A DNA stretch of 16,530 bases from assembly GCA_023410905.1 (NCBI GenBank), contig JAEYPL010000167.1:1-16530 (forward strand), written 5' to 3'. Positions 1 through 7,551 of this stretch are shown here, piece after piece. The notes below the pieces were generated by a model. It did not search any database. It was not told the DNA's origin and was given only the letters and a program-made list of their open reading frames with translations. The position numbers were made by a program, and so were the translations under genes. This DNA comes from Pseudomonadota bacterium. GTDB lineage: Bacteria; Pseudomonadota; Alphaproteobacteria; Rhizobiales; Hyphomicrobiaceae. Numbering within the stretch: the first letter of the stretch is position 1; every line of letters starts with the position of its first letter.

Positions 1-588
1 GTCGAGCGTGCCGGCAAGGACATAGGTCCACGCGATCGCCGGAAGCAGCAGGACCATCGACGTACCGATGAGGATCAGGAGGTAGATGCGGCCGGCGCGG
101 ATGGCTTCGCCGTTCGCCTTGTGCGCGACCAATGGATAGGTCGAGAGCGTCAGGATTTCGTAGAAGATGAAGAGCGTGAAGAGGTTCTTCGCGAAGGCAA
201 TGCCCATCGTCGCCCAGAGCGCGACGGCGAAGCAAACGTAGAAGCTCGTCTGGCGGGGCTCGTCATTGCCGCGCATGTAGCCGATGGCATAGACGGACGT
301 GACGAACCACAAGGTCGAGGCGATCAGCGCAAACAGAAGACCGAGCGGCTCGACGGCAAAGGCGACCGAGAGGCCCAGCACGACGGCGATATCGATCGCT
401 GCCGGGCGGCCGCCCGCGAGCACATGCGGCAGCAGGCTCCAGACGCTGAGCGCGAGCGCGCCCGCCGTGATGAGCGTCACGCTCTCGCGGATATTCGGCG
501 CGTTGTGAAAGAGGGGAATGACGATCGCGCCGAGGATCGGGATCGTCAGCGCGGCCATGACGAGCGTGTCGGGTGCGAGGCCCAGCAT
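1..588 (-). CDS. Second D-type (NuoM/MrpD-like) proton-conducting antiporter subunit, 3' part outside the window
   Basis: This is the N-terminal 196 residues of an integral membrane protein of the NuoL/NuoM/MrpD family; the rest lies beyond the left edge. The reading frame is open from an ATG at 588 to base 1. It begins MLGLAPDTLVMAAL and holds alternating hydrophobic segments. The motif FYEILTLSTYPLVAH carries the transmembrane Glu (E144) that is conserved in proton-pumping antiporter-like subunits. The stretch around residues 108-116 (RGNDEPRQT) is a polar loop typical of this family. Its ATG shares one base with the stop codon of the upstream MrpD gene (TGATG), so translation is probably coupled. 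Two consecutive D-type subunits in one Mrp operon suggest that this one supplies a second proton channel, perhaps replacing the antiporter half of the missing MrpA. The family is secure. Which Mrp letter it deserves is not. Confidence 0.88.
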   Translation of the reverse strand, partial: MLGLAPDTLVMAALTIPILGAIVIPLFHNAPNIRESVTLITAGALALSVWSLLPHVLAGGRPAAIDIAVVLGLSVAFAVEPLGLLFALIASTLWFVTSVYAIGYMRGNDEPRQTSFYVCFAVALWATMGIAFAKNLFTLFIFYEILTLSTYPLVAHKANGEAIRAGRIYLLILIGTSMVLLLPAIAWTYVLAGTLD

Positions 589-2096
589 CAATGAGCCTCC
601 CCGAGCTTGAGCGCTCCGATCAGGCCCTCGGCGATCCGGTTCGCGACGCCTGCCGAAAGCTCCGTATCGATGCCGAAGTAGATCGAGGCGATGGTGAGCA
701 CGAGAATCGGGACCAGCATCATGAGCGGCGGGTCCTTGGCATGCGCGACCGCCTCGGAGACCGGACGGAAGTAAGCGATCTCGACGACACGGCCGATATA
801 GACGAGGGCTATGAGCGTACTCGCGACGATCAGAAAGGCGACCGGCCACAGGCCGGCGTCGAACGCCCCGACAACGAGGTAGTACTTCGAGATGAAGCCG
901 GCAGTGCCGGGCACGCCCATCAGGCTCATGCCGGCGAGGACAAAGGCCGCGAGCGTCAGCGGCATAGTCCGCCCCACGCCACCGAGGTCATCGAGCTTGA
1001 TGGTGCCCGCGCGGTATACGACCGCGCCGAGCGCGAGGAAGAGCCCACCCTTGATCAGTGCGTGATTGAAGAGGTGAACGATGGCCCCTGTGAGCCCCGC
1101 CTGGTTCATCAGCGCGATACCAAGCGTGATGTAGCCGATCTGGGCGACGGACGAATAGGCGAGCATCCGCTTCAGATTCTGCTCGTAGACGGCGAGGATC
1201 GAGGCGATGAACATTGCCGCGACGGAGAGCGGGTACAGCACGGCCGAGATCGGCAGGGCCTTGATATCGAGCGCGACGCCGTAGACCGAGAACCCTATGC
1301 GCAGGAAGAGATAGATCGCGACCTTGGTGGCGGTCGCCGCGAGAAAGGCGGTCGCGAAGGACGGCGCGTAAGCATAGGCGTTCGGCAGCCAGACGTGCAG
1401 CGGGAAAAGGGCCAGCTTCAGACTGATGCCGACGAACAGAAAGGCGAGCGCCGCCAGCACGGGGCGCGGGAACATGATGTTCGCGTCGGCAAGGCGCGTC
1501 GCGATGTCGGCGAAGTTCAGGCTGCCGGTGACGAGATAGAGCAGGCCGACGCCGACGACGTAGAACGTCGCGCCGATCGTGCCGACGATCAGATACTGGT
1601 AGGAGGCGACGAGCGCTCGGCGGTCGCGCCCCATGGCGATCAGGACGTAGGACGAAAGTGACGAGATCTCGAGGAACACGAACGCGTTGAAGGCATCGCC
1701 GGTGATCGTGATGCCGAGCAGGCCCGTCAGGCACAGCAGGTACATGCAGTAGAACCACGCCTGCTTGTCGCCATCGACCTCGTGGGCGACGCTGTGCCGC
1801 GCATAGGGCATCATGATCGCGCTGACGAGGCTCACGAGCACCAGCACGAAGGCATTGAGCAGATCGACCCGGTACTCAATGCCGATGGGCGGCGGCCAGC
1901 CACCCATGTGGTATGAGATCGTACCGCCCGTCCACACCTGGATCAGGAGCGCGAAGGCGATGACCGGCGTCGTGGCCGTAATCAGCGTGGCCCAGGCCCA
2001 GGCGAGCGTGCCGCGCTTCATAAAGGCCGCGATGATCGCGCCAAGGAGCGGGATGACGACCTGCAATCCAGGAAGCTGCGCAGTGAGGGCACTCAT
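588..2096 (-). CDS. mrpD: Monovalent cation/H+ antiporter subunit D (MrpD/MnhD)
   Basis: This 502-residue polytopic inner-membrane protein belongs to the NuoM/NuoN/MrpD proton-translocating family, and the length matches the usual ~490-510. The residues of the proton path are visible: Glu143 in the motif FLEISSLSSY, Lys227 in SLKLALFPLHVWLP, Lys258 in the next helix, and the His341/His345/Lys349 cluster in HLFNHALIKGG. In the Mrp complex this subunit conducts protons, and the complex exports Na+ or K+ and helps set internal pH. The start ATG at 2096 overlaps the stop of mrpC by four bases (ATGA), with a purine-rich GAGCAGGA just upstream. The stop overlaps the start of the next D-type gene by one base. 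It is in the middle of the operon, so it is probably regulated together with it. Confidence 0.93.
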   Translation of the reverse strand: MSALTAQLPGLQVVIPLLGAIIAAFMKRGTLAWAWATLITATTPVIAFALLIQVWTGGTISYHMGGWPPPIGIEYRVDLLNAFVLVLVSLVSAIMMPYARHSVAHEVDGDKQAWFYCMYLLCLTGLLGITITGDAFNAFVFLEISSLSSYVLIAMGRDRRALVASYQYLIVGTIGATFYVVGVGLLYLVTGSLNFADIATRLADANIMFPRPVLAALAFLFVGISLKLALFPLHVWLPNAYAYAPSFATAFLAATATKVAIYLFLRIGFSVYGVALDIKALPISAVLYPLSVAAMFIASILAVYEQNLKRMLAYSSVAQIGYITLGIALMNQAGLTGAIVHLFNHALIKGGLFLALGAVVYRAGTIKLDDLGGVGRTMPLTLAAFVLAGMSLMGVPGTAGFISKYYLVVGAFDAGLWPVAFLIVASTLIALVYIGRVVEIAYFRPVSEAVAHAKDPPLMMLVPILVLTIASIYFGIDTELSAGVANRIAEGLIGALKLGEAH

Positions 2097-2458
2097 TCCT
2101 GCTCGTCCCGCGCGAAGATTTCGTCTTCTTCGATGGTGCCGTACGCCTCGTGAATGCGCGCCACGAGGGCGAGGCCGAGCGCGATCGTCGCGACGCCGAC
2201 GACGATCGCCGTCAGGATCAGCACGTGCGGCAGCGGGTTCGAGTAGACGGCAAATTTGGCATCGAGCACCGGAGGCGTGCCGCCTATGATTTTTGCGGGT
2301 GCGATGTAGAGCAGATAGACCGAGGTCTGGAAGAGCATCAGGCCGATCAGCTTCTTGATCATGTTGCCGCGGGCAATGACGATGTAGAGCCCGGCAACCA
2401 TCAGCACGATCGTGACGATGTAGTTATAGTGGTCGAAAAGGCCCTTGACGGTCTCCAT
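2093..2458 (-). CDS. mrpC: Antiporter subunit C (MrpC/MnhC, NuoK-like)
   Basis: This 121-residue protein has three hydrophobic segments (about residues 10-28, 35-55 and 75-100), as in NuoK and MrpC. Typical features are the short conserved loop RGNMIKKLIGL near residues 30-40 and the segment DPLPHVLILTAIVVGVA-like sequence, here NPLPHVLILTAIVVGVA, around residues 74-90. The C-terminal tail is acidic. MrpC is a small core subunit of the Mrp complex next to MrpA and MrpD. The ATG at 2458 shares one base with the stop of mrpB. A GGGGA element five bases upstream serves as ribosome-binding site, and the stop overlaps the start of mrpD by four bases. Gene order B-C-D is the normal one for Mrp operons. 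Confidence 0.93.
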   Translation of the reverse strand: METVKGLFDHYNYIVTIVLMVAGLYIVIARGNMIKKLIGLMLFQTSVYLLYIAPAKIIGGTPPVLDAKFAVYSNPLPHVLILTAIVVGVATIALGLALVARIHEAYGTIEEDEIFARDEQE

Positions 2459-2874
2459 CAGCGTCCCCGCTCCGAGAACGCATAGAAAAGCGCCACCATC
2501 GTCGAAGCGACAGTAACAAGCACGCCGATCTCCACGAACAGGATGCCGCGTTCACGGGCAAGCGGCGGATTGGCGCCGAGCACGGAATAGTCAAGAAAGT
2601 TCTTGCCGAGCAGAATGCCGAGCAAGCCTGTGCCCGCATAAATCAGCACGCCGAGCGGCACGAGATACTCTACCAGTCTCTTCGGCATGACGCGCTGCGC
2701 TTCCTCGACACCGAAGATGAGTGCATAGACGATGACGGCGCCGGCCGCGATGACGCCGGCCTGGAAGCCGCCACCCGGCCCGTAGTCCGCGTGGAACTGA
2801 ACGTACAGGGCGAAGAGCAGCATGAACGGGATCATGAGCTTCACGCCGACCCGGAGAATGACATCGAGTTTCAT
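2458..2874 (-). CDS. mrpB: Antiporter subunit B (MrpB/MnhB)
   Basis: This 138-residue membrane protein has four hydrophobic segments. The MnhB signature is clear: FHADYGPGGGFQAGVI at about residues 27-43, followed by helices and the conserved segment NFLDYS near residue 92. It is a core subunit of the Mrp Na+/H+ antiporter, related to the MbhF-type modules of membrane-bound hydrogenases. The start ATG at 2874 is preceded by GGAGG at six bases and overlaps the upstream gene's stop by four bases (ATGA). The stop overlaps mrpC by one base. The length is normal and no residue is obviously missing. Confidence 0.92.
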   Translation of the reverse strand: MKLDVILRVGVKLMIPFMLLFALYVQFHADYGPGGGFQAGVIAAGAVIVYALIFGVEEAQRVMPKRLVEYLVPLGVLIYAGTGLLGILLGKNFLDYSVLGANPPLARERGILFVEIGVLVTVASTMVALFYAFSERGR

Positions 2875-3425
2875 GCCGATCCTCCGTCACGGCTGCTCTT
2901 GCCCGCGCGCCGCCCTTTGAGCAGCAGAAGAACACCAATTCCTGCCGTGAAGACCACAGTGACCTCACCGAGCGTATCGAAGCCGCGGTAGTCCGCGAGA
3001 ATAGCCGCGACCAGATTGCCGACGTTCGTATCCTTCACCGAGTTCTCGATATAGTACGGGGCAACATGATTGTTGATCGGCGTGTCTGCGATCCCGAAGA
3101 CCGGCAGGTCGTACGTTGCCCAGACCAGCGCCGCACCGACGCCCAGAGACACGAGGATGGGGATGGCAGCAGGACGGGACTGAGGATATTCGCGCGCCTT
3201 CGTCAAATGCAGGGCGGCAAGCAACAGAACCGTCGAGACGCCGGCGCCGACGGCCGCTTCGGTCATGGCGACGTCGACGGCGTCGTAGACCATCATCACG
3301 CTTGCCATGAGAAAGCTATAGACGCCGGCGAGCACGATCACGCCGAACAGATTGCGCATCCGCACGATGGCGAGCGTCACGATCACCAAAAGCGTGAGAA
3401 ACACCGCGTTGAAGAAGCTATCTAT
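2871..3425 (-). CDS. Stand-alone MrpA C-terminal module (DUF4040/MbhD plus MbhE-like), possible AUA start
   Basis: This membrane protein has about 184 residues if it starts at 3425, or 177 from a GTG at 3404. It corresponds to the C-terminal part of MrpA, that is, the MbhD-type domain (first ~80 residues, with RNLFGVIVLAGVYSFL) joined to the MbhE-type domain ending YRGFDTLGEVTVVFTAGIG. In classical Mrp operons this module is fused behind the ND5-like half of MrpA; here it is a separate gene. The start is odd. The only strong ribosome-binding site, GGGAGG at 3436-3431, lies five bases before an ATA codon at 3425, while the GTG at 3404 has none. Starting at ATA gives an N-terminus IDSFFNAV before the first helix, which is more family-like. 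The ATA overlaps the mrpG stop codon (TAG at 3424-3422), in the manner of the other junctions. The family call is firm, the start uncertain. Confidence 0.88.
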   Translation of the reverse strand: MDSFFNAVFLTLLVIVTLAIVRMRNLFGVIVLAGVYSFLMASVMMVYDAVDVAMTEAAVGAGVSTVLLLAALHLTKAREYPQSRPAAIPILVSLGVGAALVWATYDLPVFGIADTPINNHVAPYYIENSVKDTNVGNLVAAILADYRGFDTLGEVTVVFTAGIGVLLLLKGRRAGKSSRDGGSA

Positions 3426-3790
3426 GACGGCCTCCCATCGTTGTCAGAGGCGGACGCATTCCCATCATCGTTGAGCCGCCCGCGGCGGTCCTCGGCGAGC
3501 TTCGGCTTGATGCCGAATTCGAGCGCGGCCTGCGCGAGCGCGTGTGTGATAACGGGCCCCGTCAGGAAGAAGAGGAGCAGGATAAAGAAGAGTTTGATCG
3601 TGGCCTGCGTAAAGCCGGCCTGCAACATGAGACCGGCAAACAGAAAGCCTGCGCCAAGCGTCTCGATGAGGCTTGCCGAATGGATACGGGTATAGACGTC
3701 GGGGAGGCGGAGCATCCCGAACGCGCCGGTCAGGATGAAGAAGCACCCTGCAATGATGAGCACCCAGCTCGCGAGATCGATGAGGATCAC
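3422..3790 (-). CDS. mrpG: Antiporter subunit G (MrpG/MnhG)
   Basis: This 122-residue protein has three membrane segments (about residues 8-25, 43-60 and 65-85) and a hydrophilic, acidic C-terminal tail. The MnhG signature is present: GCFFILTGAFGMLRLPDVYTR near residues 15-35, then SLIETLGAG, then IKLFFILLLFFLTGP. The start is GTG at 3790, chosen because GGAGG lies seven bases upstream and because GTGA overlaps the mrpF stop by four bases. MrpG is a small peripheral membrane subunit of the complex, packed with MrpE and MrpF. The tail after residue ~95 is longer than I would expect for the family core and is poorly conserved by eye. Confidence 0.92.
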   Translation of the reverse strand: MILIDLASWVLIIAGCFFILTGAFGMLRLPDVYTRIHSASLIETLGAGFLFAGLMLQAGFTQATIKLFFILLLFFLTGPVITHALAQAALEFGIKPKLAEDRRGRLNDDGNASASDNDGRPS

Positions 3791-4065
3791 GCGTCGTCCT
3801 CCCTGGCATCATGGGCGAGGTCGCCGTGGCGGAAGAATTTCAGGATCGCGATGGTGCCGATGAGGTTGAGCACACCGTACACGAGCGCGACATCGAGCCA
3901 CTCGGGGCGGCCATTGAGAAAGCCAAGCACCGCAAGGAAGATGATGGCCAACGTACCGACGGAGTTGGCAGCCAGTACGCGATCGAAGAGCGTCGGCCCC
4001 CTGAGTACGCGCACGACCACGAGCACGATCGCCGCGATCACGGCCAGCGCAGCGACGGTAAACAT
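3787..4065 (-). CDS. mrpF: Antiporter subunit F (MrpF/MnhF)
   Basis: This 92-residue protein has three hydrophobic segments. The MnhF signature is the segment RGPTLFDRVLAANS at about residues 24-37, followed by a second and a third helix with VALVYGVLNLIGTIA. The frame stays open upstream to 4230, but that extension is Arg/His-rich and lies inside mrpE. The ATG at 4065 is the better start: it shares one base with the mrpE stop (TGATG) and has GAGAGGGG upstream at a suitable distance. The stop overlaps the GTG start of mrpG by four bases. It is a small membrane subunit whose exact role within the complex is structural or accessory. Confidence 0.92.
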   Translation of the reverse strand: MFTVAALAVIAAIVLVVVRVLRGPTLFDRVLAANSVGTLAIIFLAVLGFLNGRPEWLDVALVYGVLNLIGTIAILKFFRHGDLAHDAREDDA

Positions 4066-4538
4066 CAGTGGCCCCTCTCGAATTGGGTCACGCGCGCATC
4101 CATGCCGCCTTCCTCGAGATCGATGGCGCCGCCGCGCTCGAGTGCGTGCACCGTCAGGATATTCCCATCGACGCGCGTGGTGATGGTGCCGGGCGTGAGC
4201 GTTATGGAATTGCCGTAGGTGGCAATGCACTCAGGTGACGTCTGCGTGGCGACGACGCGTGTCATCGTTGGTGAGATGTCGAGCCTCGGACGCAGCACGG
4301 CCTTGGTCACGGCCCATCCGGCCTTGACGATCTCCCAGAGCAGCCAGGGCCAGTAGGTCGACGCAGCAGGAAACAAGTGGGCGGGATAGCTTTCGCTGTC
4401 GATGAGTTTCATGCGGCGCGCGGCGTAGAGCACGAGGAACGTGCAGACAATGCCGCTAATGAGCAGGAAGGGCTTGAAGTAGCCGGAAAGGGCCAGCCAG
4501 AAGAGAAAGAGGATGGTGCCGAAGGAGATCAAGCGCAT
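4065..4538 (-). CDS. mrpE: Antiporter subunit E (MrpE/MnhE)
   Basis: This 157-residue protein has two or three N-terminal hydrophobic segments and a soluble C-terminal domain, as in MnhE. Recognisable parts are the segment WPWLLWEIVKAGWAVTKAVLRP and the later TYGNSITLTPGTITTRVDGN motif, which is very typical of MrpE. An ATG at 4568 would add ten residues. I prefer the ATG at 4538 because AAGGAG lies nine bases upstream and because the protein then begins MRLISFGTILFLF, with the first helix close to the N-terminus. It is the first gene of the Mrp operon, so the operon promoter should lie in 4539-4772. The stop shares one base with the mrpF start. Confidence 0.92.
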   Translation of the reverse strand: MRLISFGTILFLFWLALSGYFKPFLLISGIVCTFLVLYAARRMKLIDSESYPAHLFPAASTYWPWLLWEIVKAGWAVTKAVLRPRLDISPTMTRVVATQTSPECIATYGNSITLTPGTITTRVDGNILTVHALERGGAIDLEEGGMDARVTQFERGH

Positions 4539-4568
4539 GCCGCGCCGCTCCTTCGGCCAGATGCGCAT

Positions 4569-4772
4569 CTTCGGTCGGGAGCTAGGCTCCGCCCCGCCGC
4601 GTCCCAGCTATCGGGAGCGGCTCCCTTCTCTTGCATCGCTTCCTCCCCAGGGCGCGAACTGAACTTTCGTACTAACCCACAATTTCCCCAGGGGGCAACC
4701 CTGGGGAATGTACTTACTTGGTGGCATCGAACCGCTCGTGGGCCCTGCCGGCAGCGAGAGGCGTTCCGAGCG
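4569..4772. other. Intergenic region upstream of the Mrp operon
   Basis: These 204 bases separate the cupin gene from mrpE. They should carry the end of the cupin transcript and the Mrp promoter on the minus strand. Besides the strong hairpin at 4684-4708 there is a short inverted repeat GGGAG-CGG-CTCCC near 4613-4625. A comparatively AT-rich patch (about 4660-4685) could hold promoter elements, but I cannot assign -35 and -10 boxes with confidence. No convincing small gene is seen. Confidence 0.5.
4684..4708 (-). terminator. Hairpin after the cupin gene, possible terminator
   Basis: A 10-bp perfect stem, TTCCCCAGGG paired with CCCTGGGGAA, encloses a five-base loop. It lies 65 bases downstream of the cupin stop codon and upstream of the Mrp operon. 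Neither strand has a strong T run after the stem, so it may be a weak or factor-assisted terminator, or a repeated palindromic element. Confidence 0.4.
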
Positions 4773-5276
4773 TCAGGCGGCCTTGATGTTCGAGCGCTTC
4801 ACGGTGTCGAGGTTCTTGCCCTCGACGCGAATGAGCTTCGTCGCAGCATCGCGCTTCGGCGAATGGACAGCGCCGACGTCGTAGAATTTAGCCATGCCCG
4901 GCTCGAGCTTGTACGTCCGGACGGCTTCGACGAAGGAGGGATCCTCGCCCGAACCCTTCTTGATGATCTTCCAGTCGGTCATCTCGGTGACGCCCTCGGC
5001 CTGGCCGTAGATCGCCCAGCTCGGGCCGTGATCGTGAGCGGGCGAGGTCGCGGCGCCCTCATACGTATGAGCACAGACGCAGAAGCCGGTCTCGGGATCC
5101 TCGAAAATGACCTCGCGCGTCTTCATGTTGGGACGCCCGAGATTGGTCTTGATGAAGTCCTGGTCCTTGAGCGCCTTCTCGACGAGGCCGACGACCTTGG
5201 GGCCGGTCTCGGATATGGCGCCTGACTTGAGCGTCGAGCGGATATCGTTCGCGAGCGCTTCGAGCGTGTAGGCCAT
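4773..5276 (-). CDS. Three-histidine cupin, cysteine-dioxygenase-like
   Basis: This 167-residue soluble protein has a single cupin barrel. The core motif G75-x5-H81-D-H83 is followed at a distance by H138 in VGAVHS. No glutamate stands at the usual third ligand position after the HxH pair, so the iron would be held by three histidines, as in cysteine dioxygenase and other thiol dioxygenases. SPAHDHG in particular resembles the cysteine dioxygenase motif. I infer a non-haem iron dioxygenase acting on a small thiol or a related metabolite, but the substrate is not readable. C66 and C68 precede the HxH motif. The start ATG at 5276 has a very good AGGAGG six bases upstream. The gene follows the FAH-family gene by 151 bases on the same strand, so it may be a last gene of that unit or have its own promoter. 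Other metal-dependent cupin roles remain possible. Confidence 0.65.
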   Translation of the reverse strand: MAYTLEALANDIRSTLKSGAISETGPKVVGLVEKALKDQDFIKTNLGRPNMKTREVIFEDPETGFCVCAHTYEGAATSPAHDHGPSWAIYGQAEGVTEMTDWKIIKKGSGEDPSFVEAVRTYKLEPGMAKFYDVGAVHSPKRDAATKLIRVEGKNLDTVKRSNIKAA

Positions 5277-5427
5277 TGGTTTTCCTCCTGGAGGCGTGAA
5301 ATTTCTGAGTCCGGATGCGGCTCGGCTGTGTCGGATCGAGCATACTGAGGGGCGGCCATCTCGCCAATGGGGCAGTCGGGCCCGGGAGACAGGTCAGACC
5401 TGCCGAAGCCATGGAATTCAGGCGCGT

Positions 5428-6474
5428 TCAAACTCCCTCGTGTCGCACGATGACCTGATCGATGGCGCCGAAAATACTGGCGCCGGCCGCGTCGCGCATT
5501 TCGAGCTTCATACGGTCGCCGAACCGCAGGAAGGGCGTCTTGGGTGCCCCTGTGAGCAGCGTCTCGACCACGCGGACTTCCGCAAGGCAGGTGTAGCCGG
5601 CACCACCTTCGTCGACCGGTTTGCCGGGGCCACCATCGAGCTTGTTGGAGACGGTGCCCGAACCGATGATTGTGCCAGCGCCGAGGCGCCGCGTCTTGGC
5701 AGCGTGCGCGATCAGATCAGCAAACGAGAAGGTCATCTCGATGCCGGCATTGGGGCGGCCGATCAGCTTTCCATTGATGCTCGCAAGCATTGACAGATGA
5801 ACCTTGCCGTCGCGCCATGCAGGGCCGAGCTCGTCGGGCGTAACTGCGACGGGCGAGAATGAAGAGGCCGGCTTGCCGTGGAAGAAGCCGAAGCCCTTGG
5901 CAATCTCGTTCGGAATGAGATTGCGGAGTGAGATGTCGTTGACGAGGGTGATGAGGCGCACGTGTTCGAGGGCTTCGTCCGGCGTGGTGCACATGGGCGT
6001 ATCGCCGACGATCACGGCGAGTTCGCCTTCGAGATCGATGCCTGAGGCTTCATCCGCGACCGGCACCGGTTCCATGGCACCGATGAAGACATCCGAGCAG
6101 CCCTGATACATGAGCGGGTCGGTATGGAAGCTCGCCGGTATCTCGGCGCCGCGTGCCTTGCGGGCAAGTTCCACGTGATTGATGTAAGCCGAGCCATCCG
6201 CCCATTGATAAGCGCGCGGCAGCGGCGCCATGGCGTGACGCACCTCGAATGCCATGATGGGCAAGCGCTGCGCGCCATCGTTTGCGGTGGCGGCATCGAG
6301 CTCGGCGGATATGCGCTCGGCTGCGAGGACGTAAGTGTCCCAATCGTCGAGGAACTGCTGCATGGTGCCGAGGCCGGCGATCGTATCGGCCGTCCTAACA
6401 GCCTTCGTGAGATCGCGGGAGACGATCACCAGTTCGCCGTCACGTGTGCCGTTGCGCAGTGTCGCGAGCTTCAT
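5428..6474 (-). CDS. Fumarylacetoacetate hydrolase family enzyme
   Basis: This 348-residue cytoplasmic enzyme belongs to the FAH family, which hydrolyses or hydrates 2-oxo/diketo acids using a divalent metal. The metal ligands are visible: E149 and E151 in DLEGELAVIVGD, and D180 in VNDISLRN. K201 in FFHGKPASSFSP matches the conserved active-site lysine, and the segment YINHVELARKARG (98-109) is characteristic of the ~330-350-residue bacterial fumarylacetoacetase-like subgroup. ATG at 6474 is supported by AGGAGAG a few bases upstream. The gene lies 30 bases after the ThiO-like gene, so it is probably co-transcribed with it. No homogentisate dioxygenase or maleylacetoacetate isomerase is in the window, so a tyrosine-degradation role is only one possibility. 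2-Oxo-pentenoate hydratase or acylpyruvase-type activity are others. Confidence 0.85.
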   Translation of the reverse strand: MKLATLRNGTRDGELVIVSRDLTKAVRTADTIAGLGTMQQFLDDWDTYVLAAERISAELDAATANDGAQRLPIMAFEVRHAMAPLPRAYQWADGSAYINHVELARKARGAEIPASFHTDPLMYQGCSDVFIGAMEPVPVADEASGIDLEGELAVIVGDTPMCTTPDEALEHVRLITLVNDISLRNLIPNEIAKGFGFFHGKPASSFSPVAVTPDELGPAWRDGKVHLSMLASINGKLIGRPNAGIEMTFSFADLIAHAAKTRRLGAGTIIGSGTVSNKLDGGPGKPVDEGGAGYTCLAEVRVVETLLTGAPKTPFLRFGDRMKLEMRDAAGASIFGAIDQVIVRHEGV

Positions 6475-6504
6475 GAGGCTCTCCTGTGCGGTCGTGCCGG
6501 TGCG

Positions 6505-7551
6505 TCACTCCACGCGGAGGATCGGGTGGAGTGCACCGGTTTCGAGATAGGCGGCGGCGATCTCGGCCATGACCGGCGCCAGTAGATAGCCATGACGAAA
6601 AGCGCCGTTGACGATCAGGCGGCGGCCTTTGGCGACGATCCGGGGCACGTTGTCGGGAAATGCCGGACGCACGCCCGACGAAAGCTCGAGAATTTCGGCT
6701 TCACCAAATCCGGGGTGCAGGGCATAGGCCGTGCCGAACAGGTCGAGGGCCGAGCGCACTGTAACAGGCCCCGCATCGTCGCGCTCGATCACCGTCGCGC
6801 CGACCATGTAGCGATCATCACTCCAGGGCACGATATAAAGCCCGAAACGCGGATGCAGAAGGCGCACTGGTCGCGAGAGGCGCACTTCGCGGCTGCGCAG
6901 TACGGCCATCTCGCCGCGCACGCCGCGCAGCTCCGGCAGGTCCTCGCGCGCGGCAAGACCGCGGCAGTCGATCACGACGCCGCCATCGCTCGCAGCGCGC
7001 CAGACGGGAGCTGGAACAGCCGAACCGAAGCACAGCGTGCCGCCGAGGCGGCGAATTTCCCCGACGAGGAAGGCCAGCACCCGGCGTGGCTCCATGTGCC
7101 CTTCGTCGGGGTACCAGAGAGCGCGACCGAAACGGCCCGCGAGATCCGGTTCGAGGGTGTCGACGGTAGCGGCGTCGACCGTGCGGTGCCCCTCGGTCAT
7201 GCGCGCGAAACGGACGAGCTCGCCCTGATCGCGGGGGGCCGCAACGACGAGACTGCCGTTCATGGTGATCTGTGGGACAGCGGCACGCCACAGGGCGAGC
7301 CCGCGCACGCCCAGTTCCTGGACGATTGGCTCGGCGCCCTCGGCTTCGCAATAGGGGGCGAGCATGGCGCCGGCGAACCGGCTCGCGCCGCCCGTCTCGG
7401 CCTCGATCATGGCTTCGTGCAGCGTTACATCGTGGCCGCGGCGGGCCAGTTCGTAAGCCTGCCAGAGCCCGAAAATACCGCCGCCGACGATGGTTGCAGA
7501 GAGGCGCGCCACGTGTCCGCTCGCTTTGCCGTAAGGGTTTTCCGGTGGCAT
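6505..7551 (-). CDS. FAD-dependent glycine oxidase-like protein (ThiO/DAO family)
   Basis: This 348-residue flavoprotein belongs to the D-amino-acid-oxidase/ThiO family. The dinucleotide fold begins at about residue 19 with G23-x-G25-x-x-G28 and an acidic residue (E46) at the end of the second strand, which binds the FAD ribose. GGASRFAGAMLAPYCEAE (54-71) and, near the C-terminus, SGVRPAFPDNVP and FRHGYLLAP match the ThiO pattern. ThiO oxidises glycine to iminoglycine for thiazole formation, releasing hydrogen peroxide. No thiamine genes are in the window, so another small amine or amino acid is equally likely here. The ATG at 7551 has no clear ribosome-binding site. A GTG about 13 codons later, just before the dinucleotide fold, could be the true start. 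The gene is 30 bases upstream of the FAH-family gene and diverges from an acetyltransferase. Confidence 0.78.
   Translation of the reverse strand: MPPENPYGKASGHVARLSATIVGGGIFGLWQAYELARRGHDVTLHEAMIEAETGGASRFAGAMLAPYCEAEGAEPIVQELGVRGLALWRAAVPQITMNGSLVVAAPRDQGELVRFARMTEGHRTVDAATVDTLEPDLAGRFGRALWYPDEGHMEPRRVLAFLVGEIRRLGGTLCFGSAVPAPVWRAASDGGVVIDCRGLAAREDLPELRGVRGEMAVLRSREVRLSRPVRLLHPRFGLYIVPWSDDRYMVGATVIERDDAGPVTVRSALDLFGTAYALHPGFGEAEILELSSGVRPAFPDNVPRIVAKGRRLIVNGAFRHGYLLAPVMAEIAAAYLETGALHPILRVE

Noticed and set aside
573..1661. A 362-codon open frame on the plus strand opposite mrpD
   Set aside because: It is highly charged, without domains, and overlaps a clear membrane protein gene on the other strand, so it is a compositional shadow.
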